Shown piece by piece: positions 1 through 7,033 of a stretch of DNA of 9,985 nt. The notes below the pieces were generated by a model. The model did not search any database, was not told where the DNA came from, and saw only the letters and a list, made by a program, of their open reading frames with translations. Position 1 is the stretch's first letter; every line of letters starts with the position of its first letter. Position numbers and translations under genes: made by a program. Location: contig JAHHLF010000163.1 of assembly GCA_018679315.1 (NCBI GenBank), positions 1 to 9,985 on the forward strand, read 5' to 3'. Source of the stretch: Bacteroidia bacterium (GTDB lineage Bacteria > Bacteroidota > Bacteroidia > Flavobacteriales > Flavobacteriaceae).

Positions 1-587
1 AAGGCCGGGATCTCTATATACGTGAAGGCTGTGTGGGCTGCCATTCCCAAATGATAAGGCCTTTCAGAAGCGAAGTTGAACGCTATGGAGAATATGCCAA
101 AGCTGGTGAATTCGTCTATGACCATCCATTCCTTTGGGGTAGTAAACGTACCGGACCTGATCTGCTTCGGATTGGCGGCAAATACTCAGACAATTGGCAT
201 TTTAATCATATGTACGATCCGCAAAGCACATCTTCAGGATCTATAATGCCAGCTTACCAATGGTTGATAAGGAACAGGCATGACAGGAGCCAGACCCAGG
301 CTAAAATGGAAGTCATGGTGTCTCTGGGCGTTCCTTATAGCGAAGAAGAAATTGCCAATGCTCCGGCCAATATGGACGAACAGGCAGCACTGATAGAACA
401 AAATCTGTACGCAGATCCGGAATTTGTCAAATCCTATGAAGCAGATAAAGCCTATGCTCAGGAAAACGGATTGGATTTCGTAGAAATGCGTGATCGCGAG
501 ATCGTAGCTATGATCGCTTACCTGCAGCGATTAGGCACAGATATTAAAGTAAAAGATACAAACGAACTCCTCACCCAAAATAAGTAG
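1..587 (+). CDS. ccoO: cbb3-type cytochrome c oxidase, CcoO (monoheme subunit II), C-terminal part
   Basis: This is the end of the membrane-anchored monoheme cytochrome c subunit that passes electrons to the CcoN catalytic core. The reading frame is open from base 3, so the gene begins outside the window; a GTG at 33 is only an internal Val codon. Codons 30-44 give the heme-binding motif CVGCH, followed by the family hallmark HSQMIRPF. Further on are RTGPDLLRIGGKYSD and, at about 240-260, SIMPAYQWL, whose Met (codon 246-248) is the expected axial heme ligand. About 194 residues are visible. In many Bacteroidota CcoN and CcoO are fused into one polypeptide; whether that holds here cannot be seen. 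The stop is 3 bp before ccoQ, consistent with one operon. The identification is secure; the fusion state is unknown. Confidence 0.96.
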   Translation, partial: GRDLYIREGCVGCHSQMIRPFRSEVERYGEYAKAGEFVYDHPFLWGSKRTGPDLLRIGGKYSDNWHFNHMYDPQSTSSGSIMPAYQWLIRNRHDRSQTQAKMEVMVSLGVPYSEEEIANAPANMDEQAALIEQNLYADPEFVKSYEADKAYAQENGLDFVEMRDREIVAMIAYLQRLGTDIKVKDTNELLTQNK

Positions 588-590
588 ATC

Positions 591-782
591 ATGTTGAAAT
601 TTGTTAAGAATCATATGGAAAGTATAGAGGGTATTGCGACATACCCGATGATCTCATTACTGATATTTTTCGTGTTTTTTGCCCTGCTCTTTTGGTGGGT
701 GTTTACCACGTCAAAGGAACATATTAAGGAAGTAAGCGAAATACCCTTACAAGACGACCAACCTAAAGACAATACATTATGA
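591..782 (+). CDS. ccoQ: cbb3-type oxidase small subunit CcoQ
   Basis: A 63-residue protein with one strongly hydrophobic helix (about residues 19-39, rich in Phe, Leu and Trp) and a charged C-terminal tail. CcoQ/FixQ proteins are small single-helix subunits that stabilise the oxidase, in particular the association of CcoP with the core. Sequence similarity among them is weak, so the call rests mainly on size, topology and position between ccoO and ccoP. Its TGA stop overlaps the ATG of ccoP (ATGA, 4 bp), which suggests translational coupling. No strong Shine-Dalgarno sequence precedes the ATG, as is usual in Bacteroidota. Confidence 0.85.
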   Translation: MLKFVKNHMESIEGIATYPMISLLIFFVFFALLFWWVFTTSKEHIKEVSEIPLQDDQPKDNTL

Positions 783-1723
783 AAAATCTAGCTCCCTGGT
801 GGATCAGGATCCCCATCGTATTCTTCATCATTTTTGGCTTGATGGAGTACTTTATTGATTCTGGCGATAAGCCCGCATTTTTGACCTATCCGATTACCCA
901 GGTTTTCCTCTTATTGGTTTTGTTGATCCTGGCAGGAATAGAATTGATATTAAAATCTATTGAGAATGTCCTTTTTCAAACCTTATCCGAGGAGGCCAAG
1001 GAACGCTATCTAAGCGTTAAATCTCAAGGATGGGAGTGGAAATGGGGTAAGCGAATGTACAACAAGCTCCTGGGGTCTAAGCCCATTGAAGAAGAAGGAG
1101 AAATCATTTTAGATCACAATTATGACGGTATAAAAGAATTGGATAATTCCCTTCCGCCGTGGTGGGTATATCTTTTTTATGCCACTATACTTTTTGGGGT
1201 TGTTTATTTGGTTCGATTCCATATAATGGACGACTATACCCAGCAGGAAGAATTTGAGCAGGAAATGGAAGTTGCACGTCTTGAAATAGAAGAATACAAG
1301 AAGACAGCTAAAGACCTGGTAGATGTAAGTACGGTAGAATTACTTACCGATGCCGCTGATCTTGCCGCCGGGAAGAAAATCTTTGAAGTGAATTGCGTCG
1401 TATGCCATATGGCTGATGGTGGCGGCGGCATTGGTCCTAACCTGACAGATGAGAACTGGATATTAGGAGGGGGTATAAAGAATGTCTTTAATACGATCGC
1501 CGAAGGCGGAAGGGATGGTAAGGGAATGGTCTCATGGAAACCCATTCTTAAACCAGCAGAGATGGCACAGGTGTCGAGCTATTTGCTAACCTTCGTGGGG
1601 ACTACTCCCGCCAATCCAAAAGCACCCGAAGGGGATATTTGGGTAGATCCGGATGCGCCGACTGGATCAGGAGAAATACCCCCTGAACAGGAAATAGATA
1701 CCACTAACACAACTTCTGAGTAA
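779..1723 (+). CDS. ccoP: cbb3-type cytochrome c oxidase subunit III, CcoP (single-heme form)
   Basis: This is the membrane-bound cytochrome c subunit that takes electrons into the oxidase. It has 314 residues. In order: two predicted membrane helices (about 11-27 and 36-60), a soluble linker, the FixP N-terminal signature YDGIKELDNSLPPWW (about 114-129) leading into a third helix (129-147), a charged helical segment (about 151-175), and one cytochrome c domain. That domain has CVVCH at 206-210 and a probable axial Met at 250 (GKGMVSW). The tail after about 285 is acidic and rich in Pro and Thr. Only one CXXCH is present; these are the only two cysteines in the protein, whereas the proteobacterial form usually carries two hemes. 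The double-helix N-terminal extension and single heme fit the Bacteroidota type. The start codon overlaps the ccoQ stop. Confidence 0.95.
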   Translation: MKNLAPWWIRIPIVFFIIFGLMEYFIDSGDKPAFLTYPITQVFLLLVLLILAGIELILKSIENVLFQTLSEEAKERYLSVKSQGWEWKWGKRMYNKLLGSKPIEEEGEIILDHNYDGIKELDNSLPPWWVYLFYATILFGVVYLVRFHIMDDYTQQEEFEQEMEVARLEIEEYKKTAKDLVDVSTVELLTDAADLAAGKKIFEVNCVVCHMADGGGGIGPNLTDENWILGGGIKNVFNTIAEGGRDGKGMVSWKPILKPAEMAQVSSYLLTFVGTTPANPKAPEGDIWVDPDAPTGSGEIPPEQEIDTTNTTSE

Positions 1724-1754
1724 AGCAGAAAACAAAGGGTTATCCCAGTAGAAA

Positions 1755-3173
1755 ATGAACACGCCCCAGGAAAATTTTAGAGATAGTATTGGCACCATAG
1801 ACCAGGAAGGGAAGCGGGCCTGGATCTTTCCTAAAAAGCCTAGCGGGAAGTATTATACGTACAGGAAATGGGTTAGCTATTTTCTCTTGCTTTTCTTATT
1901 CGCATCTCCGTTCATAAGGGTAAATGGCAACCAATTCTTACTATTCAATGTGCTGGAACGGCGCTTCAATATTTTTGGACTACCCTTCTGGCCACAGGAT
2001 TTCCATCTCTTTGTGATCTCTATGATCATAGGTGTGATCTTTATTGCATTTTTTACCGTTGGTTTCGGCCGCATTTTTTGCGGGTGGATGTGCCCCCAGA
2101 CTATTTTTATGGAGATGGTTTTTAGGCGTGTTGAATATTGGATCGATGGGGATCGAGGTGCGCAAATTCGATTAGATAGACAACAATGGAATGGAGAAAA
2201 GATCGGAAAGAGAATTCTGAAATGGAGTGTCTTCTTCCTGATCTCTTTCCTGATTGCTAACATATTTCTGGCCTACCTTATCGGGAGCGATAAACTCATT
2301 AGCCATATTACGGACGGGCCCTTAAAACATTTAGGCACATTGATCCCCCTGTTGATCTTTACAGCGGTTTTTTACTTTGTATTTGCATGGTTCAGAGAAC
2401 AAGTGTGTATAATCGCTTGCCCTTATGGGCGCATGCAAGGTGTTTTGCTGGATAATAAATCCATAGTTGTTGCATACGATCACGTGCGGGGAGAAGGTGA
2501 AAAAGGACGAAAAAAATTCAGAAAAAATGAAGACCGTCATGCGCTTGGTCATGGAGACTGCATAGATTGTTTCCAATGTGTGAACGTCTGCCCTACGGGT
2601 ATAGATATCAGGAACGGAACACAATTAGAATGTGTGAATTGTACGGCCTGTATTGATGAATGCAATACGATCATGGAGAAAGTCAATCTGCCTCAAGGAT
2701 TGATTCGTTATGCAAGTGAAGATGAGATCGTCAAAAAGAGCAAATTCGCCTGGACACCCCGACTCAAAGGCTATTCAGCTGTACTTTTTATTCTTACCGG
2801 TGTCCTGATCGGCATGTTATTCTTGCGAAACGACCTGGAAGCAAATATCCTTCGTCTGCCAGGGCAATTATATGAACGCAAAGAAAACAACATGATCAGT
2901 AATGTTTTTACCTATAAACTGATCAACAAAACAACCGAACCCATAGAGAATGTACATTTCAAATTGCTTTCGCATAAGGGTGAGATCAAGTTGGTAACCC
3001 ATCAGGATTTTGCGGTTCCGGCTCAAAACCTGGCTGAGGGTACCTTATTTATTGAAATAAACAACGCCGCCTTAAGTGGCGATAAAGACAAACTAAAAAT
3101 TGGTGTGTTCAGTAATGATGAACTTATAGAAACCGCTAGCACGCGTTTTCTGGCACCCAGATCATATAACTAG
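1755..3173 (+). CDS. ccoG: cbb3 oxidase assembly protein CcoG (FixG/RdxA), polyferredoxin-type cupric reductase
   Basis: CcoG is an integral membrane iron-sulfur protein required for cbb3 assembly; members of the family have been reported to reduce Cu(II) to Cu(I) for CuB insertion. The 472 residues contain about five membrane helices (39-58, 83-106, 156-178, 191-212, 341-358). The CGWMCPQ motif is at 109-115 and CIIACPYGR at 218-226. Two ferredoxin-type clusters follow: C269, C272, C275 and C279P, then C293, C296, C299 and C303. The region after about 360 is soluble and beta-rich and matches the Ig-like C-terminal domain of FixG. All expected cysteines are present and the length is normal for the family. 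It starts 31 bp after ccoP and ends 4 bp before ccoH. The identification is secure; the copper role is family knowledge. Confidence 0.96.
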   Translation: MNTPQENFRDSIGTIDQEGKRAWIFPKKPSGKYYTYRKWVSYFLLLFLFASPFIRVNGNQFLLFNVLERRFNIFGLPFWPQDFHLFVISMIIGVIFIAFFTVGFGRIFCGWMCPQTIFMEMVFRRVEYWIDGDRGAQIRLDRQQWNGEKIGKRILKWSVFFLISFLIANIFLAYLIGSDKLISHITDGPLKHLGTLIPLLIFTAVFYFVFAWFREQVCIIACPYGRMQGVLLDNKSIVVAYDHVRGEGEKGRKKFRKNEDRHALGHGDCIDCFQCVNVCPTGIDIRNGTQLECVNCTACIDECNTIMEKVNLPQGLIRYASEDEIVKKSKFAWTPRLKGYSAVLFILTGVLIGMLFLRNDLEANILRLPGQLYERKENNMISNVFTYKLINKTTEPIENVHFKLLSHKGEIKLVTHQDFAVPAQNLAEGTLFIEINNAALSGDKDKLKIGVFSNDELIETASTRFLAPRSYN

Positions 3174-3177
3174 TTCT

Positions 3178-3627
3178 ATGAAGAAAATAAACTGGGGTAC
3201 TGGAATTGTATTGTCATTCATCGGTTTTATAGCCTTTGTTCTCTTCTTTGTTTTTAAGATGAGTACGGATCAAAGTGCCGATCATGACCTGGTTACAGAA
3301 GAATACTACCAACGGGAATTAGCCTATCAAGAAGAAATTGATGCCTTGAAAAATGCCCAGGCATTGAAAGGAGAGCTAACCTATAAACGAACTGAAAAAG
3401 GCTTGTACATTGAACTTCCGTCAGAATTGGAAGATGCGCAAGCCAGTGGGAACGTGTCCCTATACAGACCATCCAATAAACACCTGGATTTCGACTTACC
3501 CATAAGTCTGTCCAGTACACATTTGCTCATACCTGACGAACGTTTGTTGGATGGTCGCTGGGACATAAAAATATGGGTTACCCATGACGGTACCCCCTAT
3601 TTATTCAAAAAAAGGATTACATACTAA
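3178..3627 (+). CDS. ccoH: cbb3 oxidase assembly protein CcoH (FixH)
   Basis: A 149-residue protein with one N-terminal membrane helix (about 8-27) and a periplasmic domain predicted to be beta-rich. The segment after the helix, DHDLVTEEYYQRELAYQ (about 36-52), is the typical CcoH/FixH signature. In Proteobacteria CcoH is needed for stable assembly of the oxidase and interacts with CcoP; the same role is inferred here from family and position. It lies 4 bp after ccoG and 11 bp before the SafE-like gene. The copper-ATPase CcoI and the small protein CcoS, often part of such clusters, are not seen here and may lie upstream of the window. Confidence 0.92.
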   Translation: MKKINWGTGIVLSFIGFIAFVLFFVFKMSTDQSADHDLVTEEYYQRELAYQEEIDALKNAQALKGELTYKRTEKGLYIELPSELEDAQASGNVSLYRPSNKHLDFDLPISLSSTHLLIPDERLLDGRWDIKIWVTHDGTPYLFKKRITY

Positions 3628-3638
3628 TTACTTAGACG

Positions 3639-4346
3639 ATGGGCGTATCGGCATTCATATTGGGATTTGTTGGAAGTTTGCACTGTGTAGGAATGTGCGG
3701 GCCGATCGCCTTTATGCTACCCCTGGATCGAAGTAATCCTATTAAACAAGGCAGCCAGGTAGTTAGCTACCATATTGGTAGGATACTCACATATGGCACC
3801 CTTGGCCTTCTCTTTGGTTTGCTCGGCAGTGGTCTTCAATTATTTGGATGGCAGCAAAAACTTTCCATTGGCTTAGGTTCCCTCATGATCATTGCAGTGA
3901 TCTGGATGTATTTACCCATTAAAAAATGGTCCTTATCTCCTTTTATATATAAGTTGATAGGCAAAATCAAAAATAGTATGGGAGGACTCCTTACGCGAAA
4001 AAGGGCTTCGTCCTTATTTGTCCTTGGTTTGCTGAACGGACTCCTGCCATGTGGCTTGGTCTATGTTGCTCTTATGGGCGCCATTGCTACAGGCGATCCT
4101 ATTCATGGTGCCTTCTTTATGATGCTGTTTGGCTTGGGCACCGTCCCATTAATGACAATTGCCGTCTATAGCGCTGGCTTTATCAAGGGGAGATTCAGGG
4201 TGGCATTACAAAAATTAATTCCTGCCATGATATTTTTATTTGGTTTACTACTAATTCTAAGGGGATTAGGGCTGGGTATTCCGTATCTTTCCCCGGCACA
4301 AACGTCCCATAATCAGGAAGTAGCCACCCAGGTAGACTGTCATTAA
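3639..4346 (+). CDS. SafE/DsbD_2-type six-helix membrane protein linked to cbb3 oxidase
   Basis: A 235-residue, almost wholly hydrophobic protein of the kind usually annotated as sulfite exporter TauE/SafE family (UreH-like, DsbD_2 domain). Helix 1 carries HCVGMCG at 15-21, and the second half starts with the related LLPCGLVY (Cys138). The two halves therefore look like an internal repeat with conserved cysteines in helices 1 and 4, as in CcdA and the DsbD core. Despite the annotation name, the cysteines and the position 11 bp behind ccoH argue for metal (copper) handling or thiol redox in oxidase assembly rather than sulfite export. That role is inference. Genes of this type often follow ccoH in Bacteroidota. 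The C-terminal tail ends in Asp-Cys-His, a possible additional metal ligand set. Confidence 0.82.
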   Translation: MGVSAFILGFVGSLHCVGMCGPIAFMLPLDRSNPIKQGSQVVSYHIGRILTYGTLGLLFGLLGSGLQLFGWQQKLSIGLGSLMIIAVIWMYLPIKKWSLSPFIYKLIGKIKNSMGGLLTRKRASSLFVLGLLNGLLPCGLVYVALMGAIATGDPIHGAFFMMLFGLGTVPLMTIAVYSAGFIKGRFRVALQKLIPAMIFLFGLLLILRGLGLGIPYLSPAQTSHNQEVATQVDCH

Positions 4347-4376
4347 AAAATTCCCTAACATAGCGAAGTAATCCAT

Positions 4377-5648
4377 ATGAAAATAGTACAATTAGAAGAA
4401 GCTGCTTCTAAAATAAGTTCAGGACAAAGACTCTTTGTTCAGGGGGCGGCAATGACCCCGAATACGCTTGTCAATGGAATATGTGACAGGTACGAGGAAC
4501 TTGAGAATGTAGAAGTTATATCTATGCATACAGAGGGTCCGGTAAAATATGCGCTTGATCCGCACCGGCAATCCTTTAAAATAAATTGCTGCTTTGTTGG
4601 CGGTAATGTAAGAGCAGCGGTAAACACCAATCAGGGTGATTATATACCAATCTTTCTCAGCGAGATCCACCTTTTGTTCAAGCATGATATTTTGCCCCTG
4701 GATGTTGCCATCATACAGGTTTCACCCCCAGACCACCATGGTTTTTGTTCGCTTGGCGTTTCTGTGGATATTACACTTGCTGCCTTGAAATATGCCAAAA
4801 CTGTGATCGCCCAGGTCAATCCTCAGGTACCAAGGACGCATGGAGATGGAATTATTCATAAAGATCGGATCGACTTTGCCATTGAAGTGGACGAACCTAT
4901 ACACGAATTAAACAATGGGCATATAACCGAAGCTGAAGAAAAGATAGGTAAGCATATTGCCAATATGATCGAAGACGGCGCTACACTGCAAATGGGCATA
5001 GGGAGTATTCCAAACGCCGTGCTGGCCAATTTAAAGGGACATAGCAGACTGGGTATCCATACAGAAATGTTTTCGGACGGTATTCTGCCATTAGTTGAGT
5101 CAGGGGTGATCACCGGAGAGGATAAGAAAATAAAACCGGGTAAAATCGTTAGCTGTTTTGCCTCGGGATCGAGGAAATTATATGATTTTTTAGATGATAA
5201 CCCAAGTGTTCATTTTAAAGAAGCTGCATATACCAACCATACCGGACTTATCATGAGGAATCCAAAAGTAACTGCTATAAACAGTGCTATTGAAATTGAT
5301 CTTACGGGCCAGGTGTGTGCAGATACTATCGGAACACGGCAATTTTCAGGTGTTGGTGGCCAAATGGATTTTATTCGAGCCGCCAGTTTATCCAAGGGAG
5401 GTAAGCCTATAATTGCATTTTCATCGGCTACTCATAAAGGTATTTCCAAGATCACGCCCCTATTAAAAGAGGGTGCCGGTGTTACTACAACACGAGCGCA
5501 TGTACACTATGTGGTGACTGAAAATGGAGTTGTAAATTTATATGGTAAGAATTTATTCCAACGGGCAAAAGCTTTGATAAGTATTGCGCATCCGGATCAC
5601 CAGGAGAAGCTTGAAAAAGCAGCCTTCGAAAGATTTGGCAGACCCTAA
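4377..5648 (+). CDS. Acetyl-CoA hydrolase / 4-hydroxybutyrate CoA-transferase family protein
   Basis: A cytoplasmic class I CoA-transferase-like enzyme, 423 residues, full length for the family. The N-terminal half contains VSPPDHHGFCSLG (about 115-127), a family signature. The C-terminal half has the glycine loop MGIGSIPNAV (206-215), then HTEMFSDG with Glu230 as the expected catalytic residue that forms the glutamyl-CoA intermediate, and GVGGQMDFIRAA (325-336), which lines the CoA site. Such enzymes either transfer CoA between acetate and another acid (4-hydroxybutyrate, butyrate, succinate, propionate) or hydrolyse acetyl-CoA; sequence reading does not decide which. It starts 30 bp after the SafE-like gene and ends 9 bp before deoC. 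The neighbours make acetyl-CoA/acetate balancing downstream of acetaldehyde a reasonable but unproven role. Confidence 0.9.
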   Translation: MKIVQLEEAASKISSGQRLFVQGAAMTPNTLVNGICDRYEELENVEVISMHTEGPVKYALDPHRQSFKINCCFVGGNVRAAVNTNQGDYIPIFLSEIHLLFKHDILPLDVAIIQVSPPDHHGFCSLGVSVDITLAALKYAKTVIAQVNPQVPRTHGDGIIHKDRIDFAIEVDEPIHELNNGHITEAEEKIGKHIANMIEDGATLQMGIGSIPNAVLANLKGHSRLGIHTEMFSDGILPLVESGVITGEDKKIKPGKIVSCFASGSRKLYDFLDDNPSVHFKEAAYTNHTGLIMRNPKVTAINSAIEIDLTGQVCADTIGTRQFSGVGGQMDFIRAASLSKGGKPIIAFSSATHKGISKITPLLKEGAGVTTTRAHVHYVVTENGVVNLYGKNLFQRAKALISIAHPDHQEKLEKAAFERFGRP

Positions 5649-5657
5649 ATTGAACAT

Positions 5658-6308
5658 ATGAGTTTTAACCTGGCAGCATTCATTGATCACACTTTATTGA
5701 GCCCTACGGCTACCGAAAAAGAGATCGCAACTCTATGTTCGGAAGCCGATAAGTTTGGATTTTTTGGCGTATGTGTCAATAGTTGTTATGTGCGATTAGC
5801 AGCTGAAGAACTCAGTGACTCAAAGGCGCATATTGCGAGTGTGATTGGATTCCCGCTTGGAGCCATGTCTACTAAAGCAAAAATTGCCGAGGCCGATTAT
5901 TGCCTGCAGGAAGGAGCAGATGAACTGGACATGGTCATGAACCTGGGTTACTTAAAATCCGGATCCGTTCAGACTGTAGTAGATGAGATCAAAGCCATAA
6001 AGAAAGTGATGGGGGATAAAACCTTAAAGGTCATTCTTGAAACCGCTTATTTAACCCCGGATGAGATCTTATTGGCCAGTACCTTATCTAAAGATGCCGG
6101 TGCCGATTTTATAAAGACATCAACCGGTTTTGGCCCCGGGGGAGCTACTTTTGAAGCTGTTAAGATCATGAAAGAAGTAGCTGGAGACACCATGCGGGTT
6201 AAAGCCTCTGGCGGTATTCGGGATGCGGCCACTGCTACCCAATATATTGCCCTCGGAGCTAGCAGAATTGGTACTTCCAGTGGCGTAAAAATGGTGCAGC
6301 AACCTTAA
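5658..6308 (+). CDS. deoC: Deoxyribose-phosphate aldolase DeoC
   Basis: This enzyme splits 2-deoxyribose 5-phosphate into acetaldehyde and glyceraldehyde 3-phosphate, the last step of deoxynucleoside breakdown. The 216 residues match the short bacterial class (the E. coli enzyme is longer) and form a single TIM barrel. IDHTLLSPTAT is at the N-terminus. ELDMVMN contains Asp91, KTSTGFGPGGAT follows the Schiff-base lysine position, which is Lys153 in FIKTSTGF, and VKASGGIRD holds Lys182, which assists catalysis. All three catalytic residues are present. It is sandwiched between the CoA-transferase gene (9 bp upstream) and deoD (9 bp downstream), so it is probably co-transcribed with both. The intermediate enzyme phosphopentomutase (DeoB) is not in the window. 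Confidence 0.97.
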   Translation: MSFNLAAFIDHTLLSPTATEKEIATLCSEADKFGFFGVCVNSCYVRLAAEELSDSKAHIASVIGFPLGAMSTKAKIAEADYCLQEGADELDMVMNLGYLKSGSVQTVVDEIKAIKKVMGDKTLKVILETAYLTPDEILLASTLSKDAGADFIKTSTGFGPGGATFEAVKIMKEVAGDTMRVKASGGIRDAATATQYIALGASRIGTSSGVKMVQQP

Positions 6309-6317
6309 ACTTAAGTT

Positions 6318-7022
6318 ATGAGTATACATATTGGCGCAAAAAAGGGAGAAATTGCAGATACTGTACTATTACCTGGAGATCCACTCCGTGCAAAATGGAT
6401 CGCAGAATCCTTTTTAGAAGATGCTACCTGCTATAATAATGTACGTGGTATGCTCGGTTTTACGGGCACCTATAGAGGCAAAAAGATCTCAGTTCAAGGA
6501 AGTGGTATGGGGATACCATCAGCGCTCATCTATTGCTATGAACTCATCAATACCTATGATGTAAAAAAATTGATCCGGGTGGGTACCGCTGGAAGTTACC
6601 AGAAAGACCTGACACTCGGAGACCTGGTCATTGCGATGGCAGGGTCTACTACATCGAGTATAAATAACAGTATTTTTCAAACGGCGCATTATGCCCCAAC
6701 CGCCAGTTTTGATTTGTTCAATAAAGCGGTTACATATGCCCAGGAAAATGGGTTGGCCTTCAGGGCAGGAAATGTGCTGTCTGCAGATGAATTTTATGAT
6801 GATCCGGATGACCTATATCACCTATGGTCGCGATATGGGGTGCTTTGTGTAGAAATGGAAACTGCCGGAATTTATACGATGGCCGCGAGGCATGGTGTCG
6901 ATGCCTTGTCGATCCTTACAATTTCAGACTCGCTGATCACAAAGGTGCGCAGCACTCCGGAAGAACGGGAAACCGGATTCCGTGATATGGTAGATATTGC
7001 CTTGCAGGTAGGAACCGACTAA
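6318..7022 (+). CDS. deoD: DeoD-type purine nucleoside phosphorylase
   Basis: This enzyme cleaves purine (deoxy)nucleosides with phosphate to give the free base and (deoxy)ribose 1-phosphate. The 234 residues line up with the hexameric E. coli-type enzyme almost without gaps. His4, Gly20 and Arg24 (LPGDPLRA), Arg43 (NNVRG), Arg87 (IRVGTAGS), the EMET loop at about 178-181, Asp204 (TISDS) and Arg217 fall at the same numbers as the known phosphate- and base-binding residues of E. coli DeoD. It feeds deoC by way of phosphopentomutase, which is not visible here. Its TAA stop at 7020-7022 overlaps the stop of nosY on the opposite strand, so it is the last gene of the rightward block. Confidence 0.96.
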   Translation: MSIHIGAKKGEIADTVLLPGDPLRAKWIAESFLEDATCYNNVRGMLGFTGTYRGKKISVQGSGMGIPSALIYCYELINTYDVKKLIRVGTAGSYQKDLTLGDLVIAMAGSTTSSINNSIFQTAHYAPTASFDLFNKAVTYAQENGLAFRAGNVLSADEFYDDPDDLYHLWSRYGVLCVEMETAGIYTMAARHGVDALSILTISDSLITKVRSTPEERETGFRDMVDIALQVGTD

Positions 7023-7033
7023 AAGTCTTTTTT
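7017..7033 (+). terminator. Weak candidate intrinsic terminator after deoD
   Basis: GACT (7017-7020), loop AAA, then AGTC (7024-7027) followed directly by six T residues (7028-7033). The stem is only 4 bp with a 3-base loop, so it is weak. It sits exactly at the deoD stop and lies inside the end of nosY on the other strand. There is no other room for a rightward terminator before the opposing genes. It could equally be a chance pattern made by the AAA AAA GAC TTT codons of the nosY C-terminus. Confidence 0.25.

Noticed and set aside
33..587. CcoO as a complete gene starting at GTG 33
   Set aside because: The frame stays open to base 3, and the heme cysteine codon at 30-32 lies upstream of this GTG, so it is internal.
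1234..1545. 103-residue open frame on the - strand inside ccoP
   Set aside because: It lies wholly antisense to the cytochrome c domain of ccoP; its Pro/Ser-rich composition is what antisense of Gly-rich codons gives, and it has no recognisable domain.
1877..2624. Antisense open frames inside ccoG
   Set aside because: They lie opposite a fully conserved iron-sulfur protein and show no domain or signal of their own.
4347..4376. Promoter between the SafE-like gene and the CoA-transferase gene
   Set aside because: The 30-bp gap shows no TAnnTTTG box and no FNR-type TTGAT-N4-ATCAA palindrome, so a new transcription start is not supported.
5611..5637. Bacteroidota-like promoter (TTG ... AAGATTTG) before deoC
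   Set aside because: The -7 element has one mismatch to TAnnTTTG, the spacing of 16 bp is short, and it lies inside the coding end of the CoA-transferase gene; probably chance.
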